A stretch of DNA of 64,000 bases from Roseateles oligotrophus (GTDB lineage: Bacteria; Pseudomonadota; Gammaproteobacteria; Burkholderiales; Burkholderiaceae_C), in assembly GCF_014204525.1 (NCBI RefSeq), contig NZ_JACHLP010000006.1, forward strand, positions 62,001 through 126,000. The letters are read 5' to 3'. Of the stretch, positions 34,649 to 41,572 are shown piece after piece. How positions within the stretch are numbered: position 1 is the stretch's first letter; the number at the start of each line of letters is the position of its first letter. The notes under the pieces were generated by a model, which made no database searches, was not told where the DNA came from, and worked only from the letters and a program-made list of their open reading frames with translations. The translations under genes and the position numbers were made by a program.

Positions 34649-35527
34649 ATGGAGTTGCATCAGATCCGCGCCTTTGTCGCCGTGGCCCGGGTGGGCCACG
34701 TCACCAAGGCTGCCGAAGTGCTGTGCGTGACCCAGCCCGCCGTCACCGCCCAGATCAAGGGTTTGGAGTCCAGCCTGGGCGTGGCCTTGTTTGACCGCGG
34801 GGCGGGCCGCATGAGCCTGACCCGTGCCGGCGAGAAGCTGCTGCCCCAGGCCGAAACCCTGCTGGCCGCCGCGGCCGAGCTGAAGGGCTCGGCCCGCAGC
34901 ATGCAGGGCGAGCTGAGCGGCCGGGTGGACCTGGGCCTGCCGGCCGAGTCGGCCGAGTTCCTGCGCACCGGCGCGCTGTCGGTGCTGGTGCAGCGCGACC
35001 TGCCCTTGATCGAGTTGCACACCCATACCCAGGCCGTCGGCCATTTGCTGGACCAGGTGCGCGGCGGCGGCCTGGCGGCGGCCTTCACCATCAGCGTCCA
35101 TCCGCCGCGCGATCTGCAATGGCTGGCCCTGCGCTCGGTCAGCTACCGCATCGCCATCCCGCTGCGCCTGGCCGCCGAGATGCAGCGCGGCGGCTGGCGG
35201 GTGCTGGCCGGCCTGCCCTGGGTGGACGGCAGCGTGGACTCGCATGTGCACCAGTTGCTGCGCGGCCTGTTCGAGCAGCAAGGCCTGGCCCCCAATGTGG
35301 TGATGCGCAGCGACGACAGCGGCCATCTGGACAGCTTTGTGCGCGCCGGCAGCGCCTGCGCCCTGCTGCGCGAGGAGGTGGCCGTGCCCGGCGTGGAGCG
35401 CGGCGACTGGATGGTCTGGGGCCATGCACGGGTGGACGCCAAGCTCTACTTCAGCAGCGCCGCCGAGCGCGCCAGCGACCCCCTGGTGGTGGCGCTGAAC
35501 TCGGCGGTGCAGGCGGTGTGGGCTTGA
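34649..35527 (+). CDS. LysR-family transcriptional regulator
   Basis: 292 aa. The N-terminal winged HTH reads MELHQIRAFVAVARVGHVTKAA ... TQPAVTAQIKGLE, and an effector-binding domain follows from about residue 90. It begins 21 bp after the ATPase gene in the same orientation, so it is probably cotranscribed with the ABC transporter and likely senses that substrate. Unlike most LysR genes it is not divergent from its presumed target; a candidate site is the 30-bp motif at 30211-30240 with ATCA-N7-TGAT symmetry. Confidence 0.9.
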   Translation: MELHQIRAFVAVARVGHVTKAAEVLCVTQPAVTAQIKGLESSLGVALFDRGAGRMSLTRAGEKLLPQAETLLAAAAELKGSARSMQGELSGRVDLGLPAESAEFLRTGALSVLVQRDLPLIELHTHTQAVGHLLDQVRGGGLAAAFTISVHPPRDLQWLALRSVSYRIAIPLRLAAEMQRGGWRVLAGLPWVDGSVDSHVHQLLRGLFEQQGLAPNVVMRSDDSGHLDSFVRAGSACALLREEVAVPGVERGDWMVWGHARVDAKLYFSSAAERASDPLVVALNSAVQAVWA

Positions 35528-35530
35528 GGA

Positions 35531-35632
35531 TCAGGCTCGCCGCAACTCCTCGCGAATGGTCTTGCGCACCAGCACTTCAATCGACTCGGCCTGGATGGCC
35601 TGCTTCAGCGCCTCGTTGATCAGGGTTTGATA
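35531..35632 (-). pseudogene. CopG/BrnA-type antitoxin, C-terminal fragment
   Basis: The frame ends YQTLINEALKQAIQAESIEV and LVRKTIREELRRA, the C-terminal helix region of BrnA/CopG-type ribbon-helix-helix antitoxins (GYQTLIN is the hallmark). Upstream of Tyr (35632) the sequence changes at once into the dispersed repeat (35633 onward), so the N-terminal DNA-binding strand is gone. No BrnT-like toxin is seen. Confidence 0.65.
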
Positions 35633-36036
35633 CGCGCGCCAAGCGCACGCAGCGACAGCTGCGGCGCTATCGAGGCGACGCGCAGCGAGCCGTGTGGGCT
35701 TCGCATTCCCCGTGTTGCCTGGGCTGCGGTGCTTGGCTTTGGCGGGCGTCGCGAAGCGACTTCGTGAACTGACTTCGCGCCCCCTGTTTGAACGGAGCGT
35801 AGCGGAGAGAGTTGGGCGCGGCCCGGCAAAGGCGAGTGCCGCAGCGGACCCCGAAGGGGCCAGGCATTCGGGGCGGTTTCTTTGCCTTCTTTCTTGGGCG
35901 CCCAAGAAAGAAGGTCGCCTGCCGGGGCGAACTCCCGGCTGGGCCTAGGCAGAGGGTGAGGCTGCAAACAATCAGCACCTCCCACTCCAAGAACGAGACA
36001 CTGATAAGTTCACACAAAAATCAACCACTGCACTAG
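35633..36036 (+). repeat. Dispersed repeat family, copy A (404 bp)
   Basis: Nearly identical along its whole length to 55695-56099 (copy B) and related in inverse orientation to 55405-55690 (copy C). At its centre lies a perfect palindrome, CCTTCTTTCTTGGGC / GCCCAAGAAAGAAGG (35885-35914). Minus-strand ORFs through it read RPSREFAPAGDLLSWAPKK, a spurious 'hypothetical protein' theme I recall as widespread in Burkholderiales; they are not treated as genes. Confidence 0.85.
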
Positions 36037-36149
36037 CCTGAAGTTTTATCTTCACGAGGCCTTGTGGTCAGGTTGAGCGCGGCAAGCTCAGGCAACGGTA
36101 TGCCTAAGCGATGGTCTGAGGACAGCCAGCTTGGCTGAAGGCTAGGGGT

Positions 36150-36425
36150 TCAGCCTGTCGCCCATCCTGCAGCCCATCGGGCCGTCTTGCCAACAAGGAA
36201 AATGGCGACCAACGCAATCAGGCTCGTAAAGAAGATCGTGAAGAATGACCGCGTCTTGTTGCCTGGCGACTGGCTTGATCTGCTTTGCAGTTCGACGCTC
36301 AGGAAACTCACCAGCCATACGCCGCCGACGATCATGATGGGCGTTACTTCAATCGATCTGTCAGAGAACGGCATGGCGATTGCTGAAATCATCGCAAGAA
36401 ACATGAATGGGGAATGCGGCTTCAC
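36150..36425 (-). CDS. Small integral membrane protein of unknown function
   Basis: 91 aa from a GTG at 36425, or about 84 aa from the ATG at 36404. Three hydrophobic segments (about residues 8-20, 28-45, 62-83) with a Ser/Arg-rich loop between the second and third (SRSSQSPGNKTRS). No family is recognised. The GTG overlaps the TGA that ends the decayed FixJ-like reading frame upstream (GTGA). It lies in the low-GC patch between a dispersed repeat and broken regulator and toxin-antitoxin genes. Confidence 0.45.
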   Translation of the reverse strand: MKPHSPFMFLAMISAIAMPFSDRSIEVTPIMIVGGVWLVSFLSVELQSRSSQSPGNKTRSFFTIFFTSLIALVAIFLVGKTARWAAGWATG

Positions 36426-36600
36426 TTGATGGGTTCCAGGTTTGACTTTTCCGGCAAGCCCAGTAGCGTCGCCAGCTCAACCGCAGATCGTACCAATAAC
36501 TTCTAAAATACCCGGTCTCGATGAGTCTCGATGCTGCGCGCCGAGACATGCAATTCGTCGGCAGTCACTTTGTTGAGCTTGCCGGCGGAGACGCGAGCGC
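36422..36600 (-). pseudogene. Decayed FixJ/NarL-type response regulator, HTH end only
   Basis: Reads SAGKLNKVTADELHVSARS and IETHRDRVF, a TAG stop, then KLLVRSAVELATLLGLP to a TGA at 36422. The intact neighbour DctR reads AAGKLNKVIADELHVSVRT ... RVFAKLGVRSAAEVATLL, so the alignment runs straight through the in-frame stop. The receiver domain and the first HTH helices are missing above 36600. It has a different C-terminal tail from DctR, so it is a decayed paralogue or older duplicate. Confidence 0.75.
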
Positions 36601-36690
36601 AAGGCAAGCATGGGCAGACGGGACGTGGGTCCGCTTGCCCAAGGTACTGGCAGAATTTTGTTGGCAAGAGCCAGCAACTGGCGTTGACCC

Positions 36691-36966
36691 ATGCGGCGGT
36701 CCACCAGCGGAAGGAACACCCTGACCACCGTGCAAATCACCTTGCCTGATCAACTGGCCCAGGAGGCGCAACGCGCCGGGCTGCTGGCACCGGCGCGCTG
36801 GGAAAAATGGTTGCGCGATCAGCTCAGGGAGAGACAGGTCGATGAGTTGTTCTCTGCCCTGGATCGCATGGCTGGAGTTGACGAGCCGGCTGAGATGTCG
36901 CCTGAGAACGTGGCCCGAGACATCGCCGCCATGCGCGCCGAGCGGCGACTGAAGAGTGCGAGGTGA
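36691..36966 (+). CDS. Antitoxin of a PIN-domain toxin-antitoxin pair
   Basis: Up to 91 aa from the ATG at 36691. The conserved part begins TTVQITLPDQLAQEAQRAGL, the ribbon-like N-terminus of antitoxins paired with PIN toxins, then WEKWLRDQLRERQVDELF and a C-terminal acidic/basic tail that would wrap the toxin. The usual start of this family falls at 36721, where the codon is CTG instead of ATG; either the upstream ATG or the GTG at 36730 is used. Its stop overlaps the toxin start (TGATG), the standard coupled arrangement. Confidence 0.65.
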   Translation: MRRSTSGRNTLTTVQITLPDQLAQEAQRAGLLAPARWEKWLRDQLRERQVDELFSALDRMAGVDEPAEMSPENVARDIAAMRAERRLKSAR

Positions 36967-37082
36967 TGGTTCACGCCCCGCGTCTGGTGCTGGATACGAA
37001 TGTGCTCGCCTCAGCCTTTTTATGGGGCGGTGTGCGCATTGTCAGCGTCAGCGAGGCCTTGCGAATCATTGATTCCGTCTGA
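36966..37082 (+). pseudogene. PIN-domain toxin, internally deleted (38 codons left)
   Basis: The N-terminus MVHAPRLVLDTNVLASAFLW carries the first PIN catalytic Asp (LDTN), but after WGG the frame jumps to VRIVSVSEALRIIDSV, which looks like the C-terminal strand and helix of the same family. About 100 residues including the other acidic metal ligands are missing, so RNase activity must be lost. Both ends and the reading frame are kept, which points to an internal deletion. Confidence 0.75.
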
Positions 37083-37105
37083 CCAGGGCGGCATGCCGGC
37101 TGCCC

Positions 37106-37723
37106 TCATCCCTGCGCCAGCAGCGTCGCCACCTCCGCCGCCGAGCGCACGCCTAACTTGGCAAATACGCGGGCTCGATGAACCTCGATGGTGCGCACCG
37201 AGACATGCAGCTCGTCGGCGATCACCTTGTTGAGTTTGCCGGCGGCCACGCGCTGCATGACCTCGGTCTCGCGCTCGGTCAGGCTGGCCAGGCGGGCCTG
37301 GCGTTCGGCCGCCTGGGCGCCGCCCTCCTGCATGGCCGCGTCCACCGCCAGGGCTTGCTCGATGCGGTCGGCCAGGGCGTTGTCGCTGTAAGGCTTTTCG
37401 AGAAAGTCGAAAGCGCCTTTCTTCAGCGCCTCCACCACCATGGGGATGTCACCATGGCCGGTCAGGAAAAGCACCGGGTTGCGCAGGCGCCGCGCCAGTA
37501 ACTCGTCATGCAAACGGGTGCCGGACATGGGCTCCATGCGCACGTCCAGCATGAAGACGCCGCGCGGCGCGGCGGCGCCGGCAGGCCTGGCGTCCAGCAT
37601 GGCCAGCAGGGCAGGGCCGCTGTCAAAGGCTTGCACGGCCAGGCCGCGCGAGCCGAGCAGAAAGCTCAGGGCATCGCGCACATCGGGGTCGTCGTCGACC
37701 AAAAAAATCGGGCTGGTATTCAT
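37106..37723 (-). CDS. dctR: FixJ-family response regulator of C4-dicarboxylate transport
   Basis: About 205 aa from the ATG at 37723. Receiver domain with DDD10-12, phospho-acceptor D60 (VFMLDVRMEPMSG), T in LFLTGHGD, and K in LEKPY. The LuxR-type HTH (about residues 140-200) reads LTERETEVMQRVAAGKLNK ... TIEVHRARVFAKLGV. Its start overlaps the stop of the sensor kinase gene by four bases (ATGA). With DctS and the divergent dctPQM operon this is the DctSR system known from Rhodobacter and betaproteobacteria, switching on uptake of succinate, malate and fumarate when they are present outside. Confidence 0.88.
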   Translation of the reverse strand: MNTSPIFLVDDDPDVRDALSFLLGSRGLAVQAFDSGPALLAMLDARPAGAAAPRGVFMLDVRMEPMSGTRLHDELLARRLRNPVLFLTGHGDIPMVVEALKKGAFDFLEKPYSDNALADRIEQALAVDAAMQEGGAQAAERQARLASLTERETEVMQRVAAGKLNKVIADELHVSVRTIEVHRARVFAKLGVRSAAEVATLLAQG

Positions 37724-39732
37724 GGCAGTGTTTCTGCGGGGGGCTGCAGCGGGCGCAGCGGCAGGCTGAAGGAGAAGATGGCCCCGCCCTCGGCGGCGTC
37801 TTGCGCGTCCAGCACGCCCTGGTGGGCTTCGATGATGGAGCGGCAGATGGCCAGGCCCATGCCCATGCCATCGCCCTTGGTGCTGAAGAAGGGGGCGCAC
37901 AGGGTCTCGGCCTTGCGGCCTTGCAGGCCCGGGCCGTTGTCGATCACGTCCACCCGCAGGAAGTCGGGGCCGCCGGCCTCCAGGCGGGCGATCAGGCGGC
38001 TGCGCACCTGGATGCGCCGCTGCTGCGCGCGGGCCTGCAGCGAATCACCGGCATTGCGCACCAGATTGATCACCACCTGCTCCACCAGCACCGCGTCGGC
38101 CAGCAGCGGGGGCAGGTCGGGCGCCAGCTGCAGGCTCAGCTCGATCTGGCTGCGCCGCTGCTCCTTGCGCAGCAGGGCCACGGCGTCGCTGACGATCTGG
38201 TTGAGCGAGCAGGCCTCGTGCTGGGGTTCGCGCCGGGTCAGGAATTCGCGGATGCGCTGCACCACCCGGCCGGCTTGCGCCGCCTGCGCGCCCAGGCGCT
38301 TGAGCGCACCCAAGACCAGGGCATCGTCCACGCCCAGCTTGGCGAGTGAGTTGATGATGCCGGCGTTGTAGCTGGCAATCGCCGTCAGCGGCTGGTTCAG
38401 CTCGTGCGCCAGGGTGGAGGCCACCTCGCCCAGCATGGTCAGGCGGGCGTGGTGGGCCAGGGTGTCGATCTGCCGGCGCTCGCGCTCCTCCAGCCGCTTC
38501 TTGGCGCTGATGTCGATGATGGAGCCCATCCAGCCGATCTGCAGGCCGCGCGCATCCACCAGGGGCGACTCGAACACCATCACGTCCAGCACCCGGCCGT
38601 CCTGGTGGCGCCAGCGCGCCTCATAGCCTTCGCGCGGGGCGTGGCCGGCCAGGTTGCGGCGGTTGCGCTGCATCACCTCGTCCAGGGCCTCGGGCGGCCA
38701 GTAAGGCATGGGCGGGCTCAGGCCCACCAGCTGTTCGGCGCTCAGGCCCACCATCTCGCAGAAGGTGCGGTTGACGTAGAGCAAGCGGCCTTGCGCATTG
38801 CGGGCGCGCAGGCCGACCAGGGCCGAGTCTTCCATGGCCTGCCGCCAGGCGGCCTGCTCGCGCCAGGCGGTCTCGGCGCGCGAGGTCTGGCGCAGCTGGC
38901 GGCGCAAAAGCCAGCTGGCCACGCCGATCAGGGGCAGGAAGCCGGCGATCAGGATCAGGGCCAGGGGCTTGATGGTGGTGGGCTGGGGGTCGCGCAGGGT
39001 CAGCTCAAGTGCGGCGTCACTGAGGGCGGCCTCGGTGTTCTCGGGCCGCTCGGTCAGCGGGCTGGCGCGGAAGGGGCCGGCAAAGTTGACCCGGTAGCTG
39101 GGCTGCTCGCCCTGGGCCGCGCGCAGCGGGGTTTCGGTGATGGAGGCGATCACCTGGTCGGCGCTGTCCACCATCTGCACATCGTATTTGCGCGCCAGCC
39201 ACCAGGGCACGCCGCGTTTGAGCAGCAGGGCCGGTGCATAGCGCAGCACCAGGGTGCCGCCGGCACCCTGCGGCCCCACCGTTGCGCTGAGGTGCAGGGA
39301 CAGGCCCTCGTCATCGCCCTCCACCCTGTGCTCGTGCGGTTCCGGCACCTGGGCCAGCACGCGGTTGTGCTTGTCCAGCCAGGTGACCGACAGCCACAGC
39401 CGGCGCAGGCCGGCATTCATCTCCGGGTGGCGGGCCAGGGACTCGGCCGTGGCGGGCAGCTCGTGCAAGGCCTCGGCCAGATCGCGCAGATGTTCGCTCT
39501 CCTCCTTCAGCTTGGCGCGCAGCTGGGCCTCGGTGCTGAGGGCGTCGGAGATCAGGGTCTGGCGCTGCAGCTCACGCTCCTCGATCTCGTTGCTGCGGGC
39601 CCAGGCCAGCACCCCGGCGACGAAGATCAGGGAAAGCACCAGGGGCAGGCTCCACAGCACGCGCCGCCACCAGGCCTCGGGGCGGTGCACCGGGCTGGGC
39701 GCCTGATTCAGCGGGGGCGGGGGCAGGGACAT
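37720..39732 (-). CDS. dctS: Sensor histidine kinase of C4-dicarboxylate transport
   Basis: 670 aa. Two N-terminal membrane helices (about 25-45 and 275-295) enclose a periplasmic sensor region of about 230 residues with a double-PDC/Cache-like appearance; next come a PAS domain (about 315-430, RNAQGRLLYVNRTFCEMVGL), a HisKA helix with phospho-histidine H443 (STLAHELNQPLTAI) and an ATPase domain (INLVRNAGDSL, DNGPGL, GMGMGLAICRSI). The order and the HELNQPL motif match DctS. It is divergent from dctPQM across about 140 bp containing a TGTGGA-AG-TCCACA palindrome. Confidence 0.88.
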   Translation of the reverse strand: MSLPPPPLNQAPSPVHRPEAWWRRVLWSLPLVLSLIFVAGVLAWARSNEIEERELQRQTLISDALSTEAQLRAKLKEESEHLRDLAEALHELPATAESLARHPEMNAGLRRLWLSVTWLDKHNRVLAQVPEPHEHRVEGDDEGLSLHLSATVGPQGAGGTLVLRYAPALLLKRGVPWWLARKYDVQMVDSADQVIASITETPLRAAQGEQPSYRVNFAGPFRASPLTERPENTEAALSDAALELTLRDPQPTTIKPLALILIAGFLPLIGVASWLLRRQLRQTSRAETAWREQAAWRQAMEDSALVGLRARNAQGRLLYVNRTFCEMVGLSAEQLVGLSPPMPYWPPEALDEVMQRNRRNLAGHAPREGYEARWRHQDGRVLDVMVFESPLVDARGLQIGWMGSIIDISAKKRLEERERRQIDTLAHHARLTMLGEVASTLAHELNQPLTAIASYNAGIINSLAKLGVDDALVLGALKRLGAQAAQAGRVVQRIREFLTRREPQHEACSLNQIVSDAVALLRKEQRRSQIELSLQLAPDLPPLLADAVLVEQVVINLVRNAGDSLQARAQQRRIQVRSRLIARLEAGGPDFLRVDVIDNGPGLQGRKAETLCAPFFSTKGDGMGMGLAICRSIIEAHQGVLDAQDAAEGGAIFSFSLPLRPLQPPAETLP

Positions 39733-39784
39733 GGCTTCAGTCTAGCGGCGGGCTCGGGCGGCCGACCCCGCGCCTGGGGGTGTA

Positions 39785-39798
39785 TGTGGAAGTCCACA
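39785..39798. promoter_or_regulatory. Palindrome in the dctS-dctP intergenic region, candidate DctR site
   Basis: TGTGGA-AG-TCCACA, a perfect 6-bp inverted repeat 52 bp from the dctS start and 73 bp before the dctP start. Its position suits a FixJ-type activator; binding is inferred. Confidence 0.4.
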
Positions 39799-39870
39799 AC
39801 TACCGCCGCGGGGAGGGCGCTTCCAAAATGCGGCCGACAAGACCTTCCCCACAAGACCGGAGACAAGACC

Positions 39871-40917
39871 ATGAGCAAGAACGTTTCGACATCGGCCCGC
39901 CGCCTGAGCCTGTCCGCCCTGGTGGCCGCGGCCACCGGCTCCCTGCTGATGCTGGCCGCGCCGCTGACGGCCCAGGCCCAGGCCCCCATCGTCATCAAGT
40001 TCAGCCATGTGGTGGCGCCCGACACGCCCAAGGGCAAGGGCGCGCAGCGCTTCAAGGAACTGGCCGAGCAGCGCACGGCCGGCAAGGTCAAGGTCGAGGT
40101 CTACCCGAACAGCCAGCTCTACAAGGACAAGGAAGAGCTGGAGGCGCTGCAGCTGGGCTCGGTGCAGATGCTGGCGCCCTCGCTGGCCAAGTTCGGCCCG
40201 CTGGGCGCCAAGGAATTCGAGGTCTTCGACCTGCCCTTCATCTTCAAGGACGAGGCCTCCTTCCGCGCCGTCACCGAGGGCGCGGTGGGCGCCGAGCTGT
40301 TCAAGAAGCTGGAGCCCAAGGGCATCAAGGGCCTGGCCTACTGGGACAACGGCTTCCACATCATGAGCGCCAACAAGCCCCTGCACTCGGTGGCCGACTT
40401 CAAGGGCATGAAGATGCGCATCCAGTCCAGCAAGGTGCTGGACGCGCAGATGCGCGCACTGGGCGCCATCCCGCAGGTGATGGCCTTCAGCGAGCTCTAC
40501 CAGGCCCTGCAATCCGGCGTGGTGGACGGCACCGAGGGCGTGCCGAGCAATTTCTACACCCAGCGCGTCTACGAGGTGCAGAAGCACATCACGTTGTCCA
40601 ACCACGGCCATCTGGCCTACGCCCTGATCGTCAACAAGAAGTTCTGGGACGGCCTGCCGGCCGACATCCGCGCCCAGCTGGAGAGCGCCATCAAGGACTC
40701 CACCACCTACGCCAACGCCATCGCCCAGACCGAGAACGCCACCGCCCTGGACAAGATCAAGGCCAGCGGCAAGACCACCATCTACACCCCGACGGCGGCC
40801 GAGCTGGCCGAGTGGAAGAAGGCCCTGATCCCCGTGCACAAGGAGATGGAGTCGCGCGTGGGCAAGGCCACCATTGAGGCCACCTACAAGGCGGCCGGCT
40901 TCAGCCTGCCGAAGTAA
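39871..40917 (+). CDS. dctP: TRAP transporter substrate-binding protein
   Basis: About 348 aa from the ATG at 39871 with GGAGA upstream. The signal peptide ends near LTAQAQA. Hallmarks: IKFSHVVAPDTPKGKGAQRF, VEVYPNSQLYKDKEELEALQ, GMKMRIQSSKVLDAQMRALG with the carboxylate-binding Arg of TRAP receptors, and GVVDGTEGVPSNFYTQRVYE. It binds C4-dicarboxylates in the periplasm and passes them to DctQM, driven by an ion gradient rather than by ATP. The first gene of a three-gene operon, it is followed by a strong hairpin. The long plus-strand frame from 38404 is only the antisense of dctS. Confidence 0.92.
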   Translation: MSKNVSTSARRLSLSALVAAATGSLLMLAAPLTAQAQAPIVIKFSHVVAPDTPKGKGAQRFKELAEQRTAGKVKVEVYPNSQLYKDKEELEALQLGSVQMLAPSLAKFGPLGAKEFEVFDLPFIFKDEASFRAVTEGAVGAELFKKLEPKGIKGLAYWDNGFHIMSANKPLHSVADFKGMKMRIQSSKVLDAQMRALGAIPQVMAFSELYQALQSGVVDGTEGVPSNFYTQRVYEVQKHITLSNHGHLAYALIVNKKFWDGLPADIRAQLESAIKDSTTYANAIAQTENATALDKIKASGKTTIYTPTAAELAEWKKALIPVHKEMESRVGKATIEATYKAAGFSLPK

Positions 40918-40933
40918 ACGGCCAGGCCAGCAG

Positions 40934-40955
40934 TGCCCGGGCCGCGGCCCGGGCA
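40934..40955 (+). terminator. Intercistronic hairpin after dctP
   Basis: TGCCCGGGCC-GC-GGCCCGGGCA, a perfect 10-bp stem 17 bp after dctP and 45 bp before dctQ, without a T-run. Likely stabilises dctP mRNA and limits read-through to dctQM. Confidence 0.6.
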
Positions 40956-40999
40956 TCACAACAACAAAAACAGGACGGGCCCTCGGCCTGAGCCCCATC

Positions 41000-41572
41000 A
41001 TGATCAATCGCATCCTCGACCACCTGGAGGAATGGCTCATCGCCTTCCTCATCGGTGCGGCCACTTTTGTGATCTTTCTGGCCGTCGTGCACCGCTACCT
41101 CTCCGGCGTGCCGCTGATTCAGGACTACACCGTCCGCATCAATATGAGCTGGGCGCAAGAGCTGTGCATCTTCATGTTCGTCTGGATGGCCAAGTTCGGC
41201 GCCGCCTACGGCGTGCGCACCGGCATCCACGTCGGCGTGGACGTGGTGCTGCGCAAACTCAAGGGCAGGTCCTACAAGGCTCTGGTGCTGTTCGGCCTCC
41301 TGGCCGGCGCCTTGTTCACCGGCACGGTGGCGGCCCTGGGCGGCAACTTCGTCTGGCATATCGCGCAGACCGACCAGACCTCGGCCGATCTGGAAGTGCC
41401 GATGTGGTGGGTCTATGCCTGCGTGCCCCTGGGCTCCTCGCTGATGAGCTACCGCTTCCTGCAGGTGGCCTGGCATTTCTACCAGACCGGTGAGCTGCCC
41501 CACCACGACCATGCCCATGTGGAAGGCATAGAAGAAGAACCCGCAGCCGCAGCCCCAGGAGCCAAAGCATGA
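41000..41572 (+). CDS. dctQ: TRAP transporter small membrane subunit
   Basis: About 190 aa from the ATG at 41000; the open frame to 40874 overlaps dctP. Four membrane helices (about 14-36, 51-70, 90-112, 130-150) with the family signature NMSWAQELCIFMFVWMAKFG and GIHVGVDVVLR. It ends in an Ala/Glu-rich tail. It forms the membrane complex with DctM; its stop overlaps the dctM start (ATGA). Confidence 0.9.
   Translation: MINRILDHLEEWLIAFLIGAATFVIFLAVVHRYLSGVPLIQDYTVRINMSWAQELCIFMFVWMAKFGAAYGVRTGIHVGVDVVLRKLKGRSYKALVLFGLLAGALFTGTVAALGGNFVWHIAQTDQTSADLEVPMWWVYACVPLGSSLMSYRFLQVAWHFYQTGELPHHDHAHVEGIEEEPAAAAPGAKA

Noticed and set aside
35531-36036. Several ORFs of 80-125 codons (RPSREFAPAGDLLS and similar) in the dispersed repeats, also at 55643-56044
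   Set aside because: They follow the repeat DNA, exist in several frames at once and vary with the repeat copies; treated as spurious.
38404-40917. An 837-codon frame covering antisense dctS and dctP
   Set aside because: Only the part from 39871 has a signal peptide and TRAP receptor motifs; the rest mirrors dctS.
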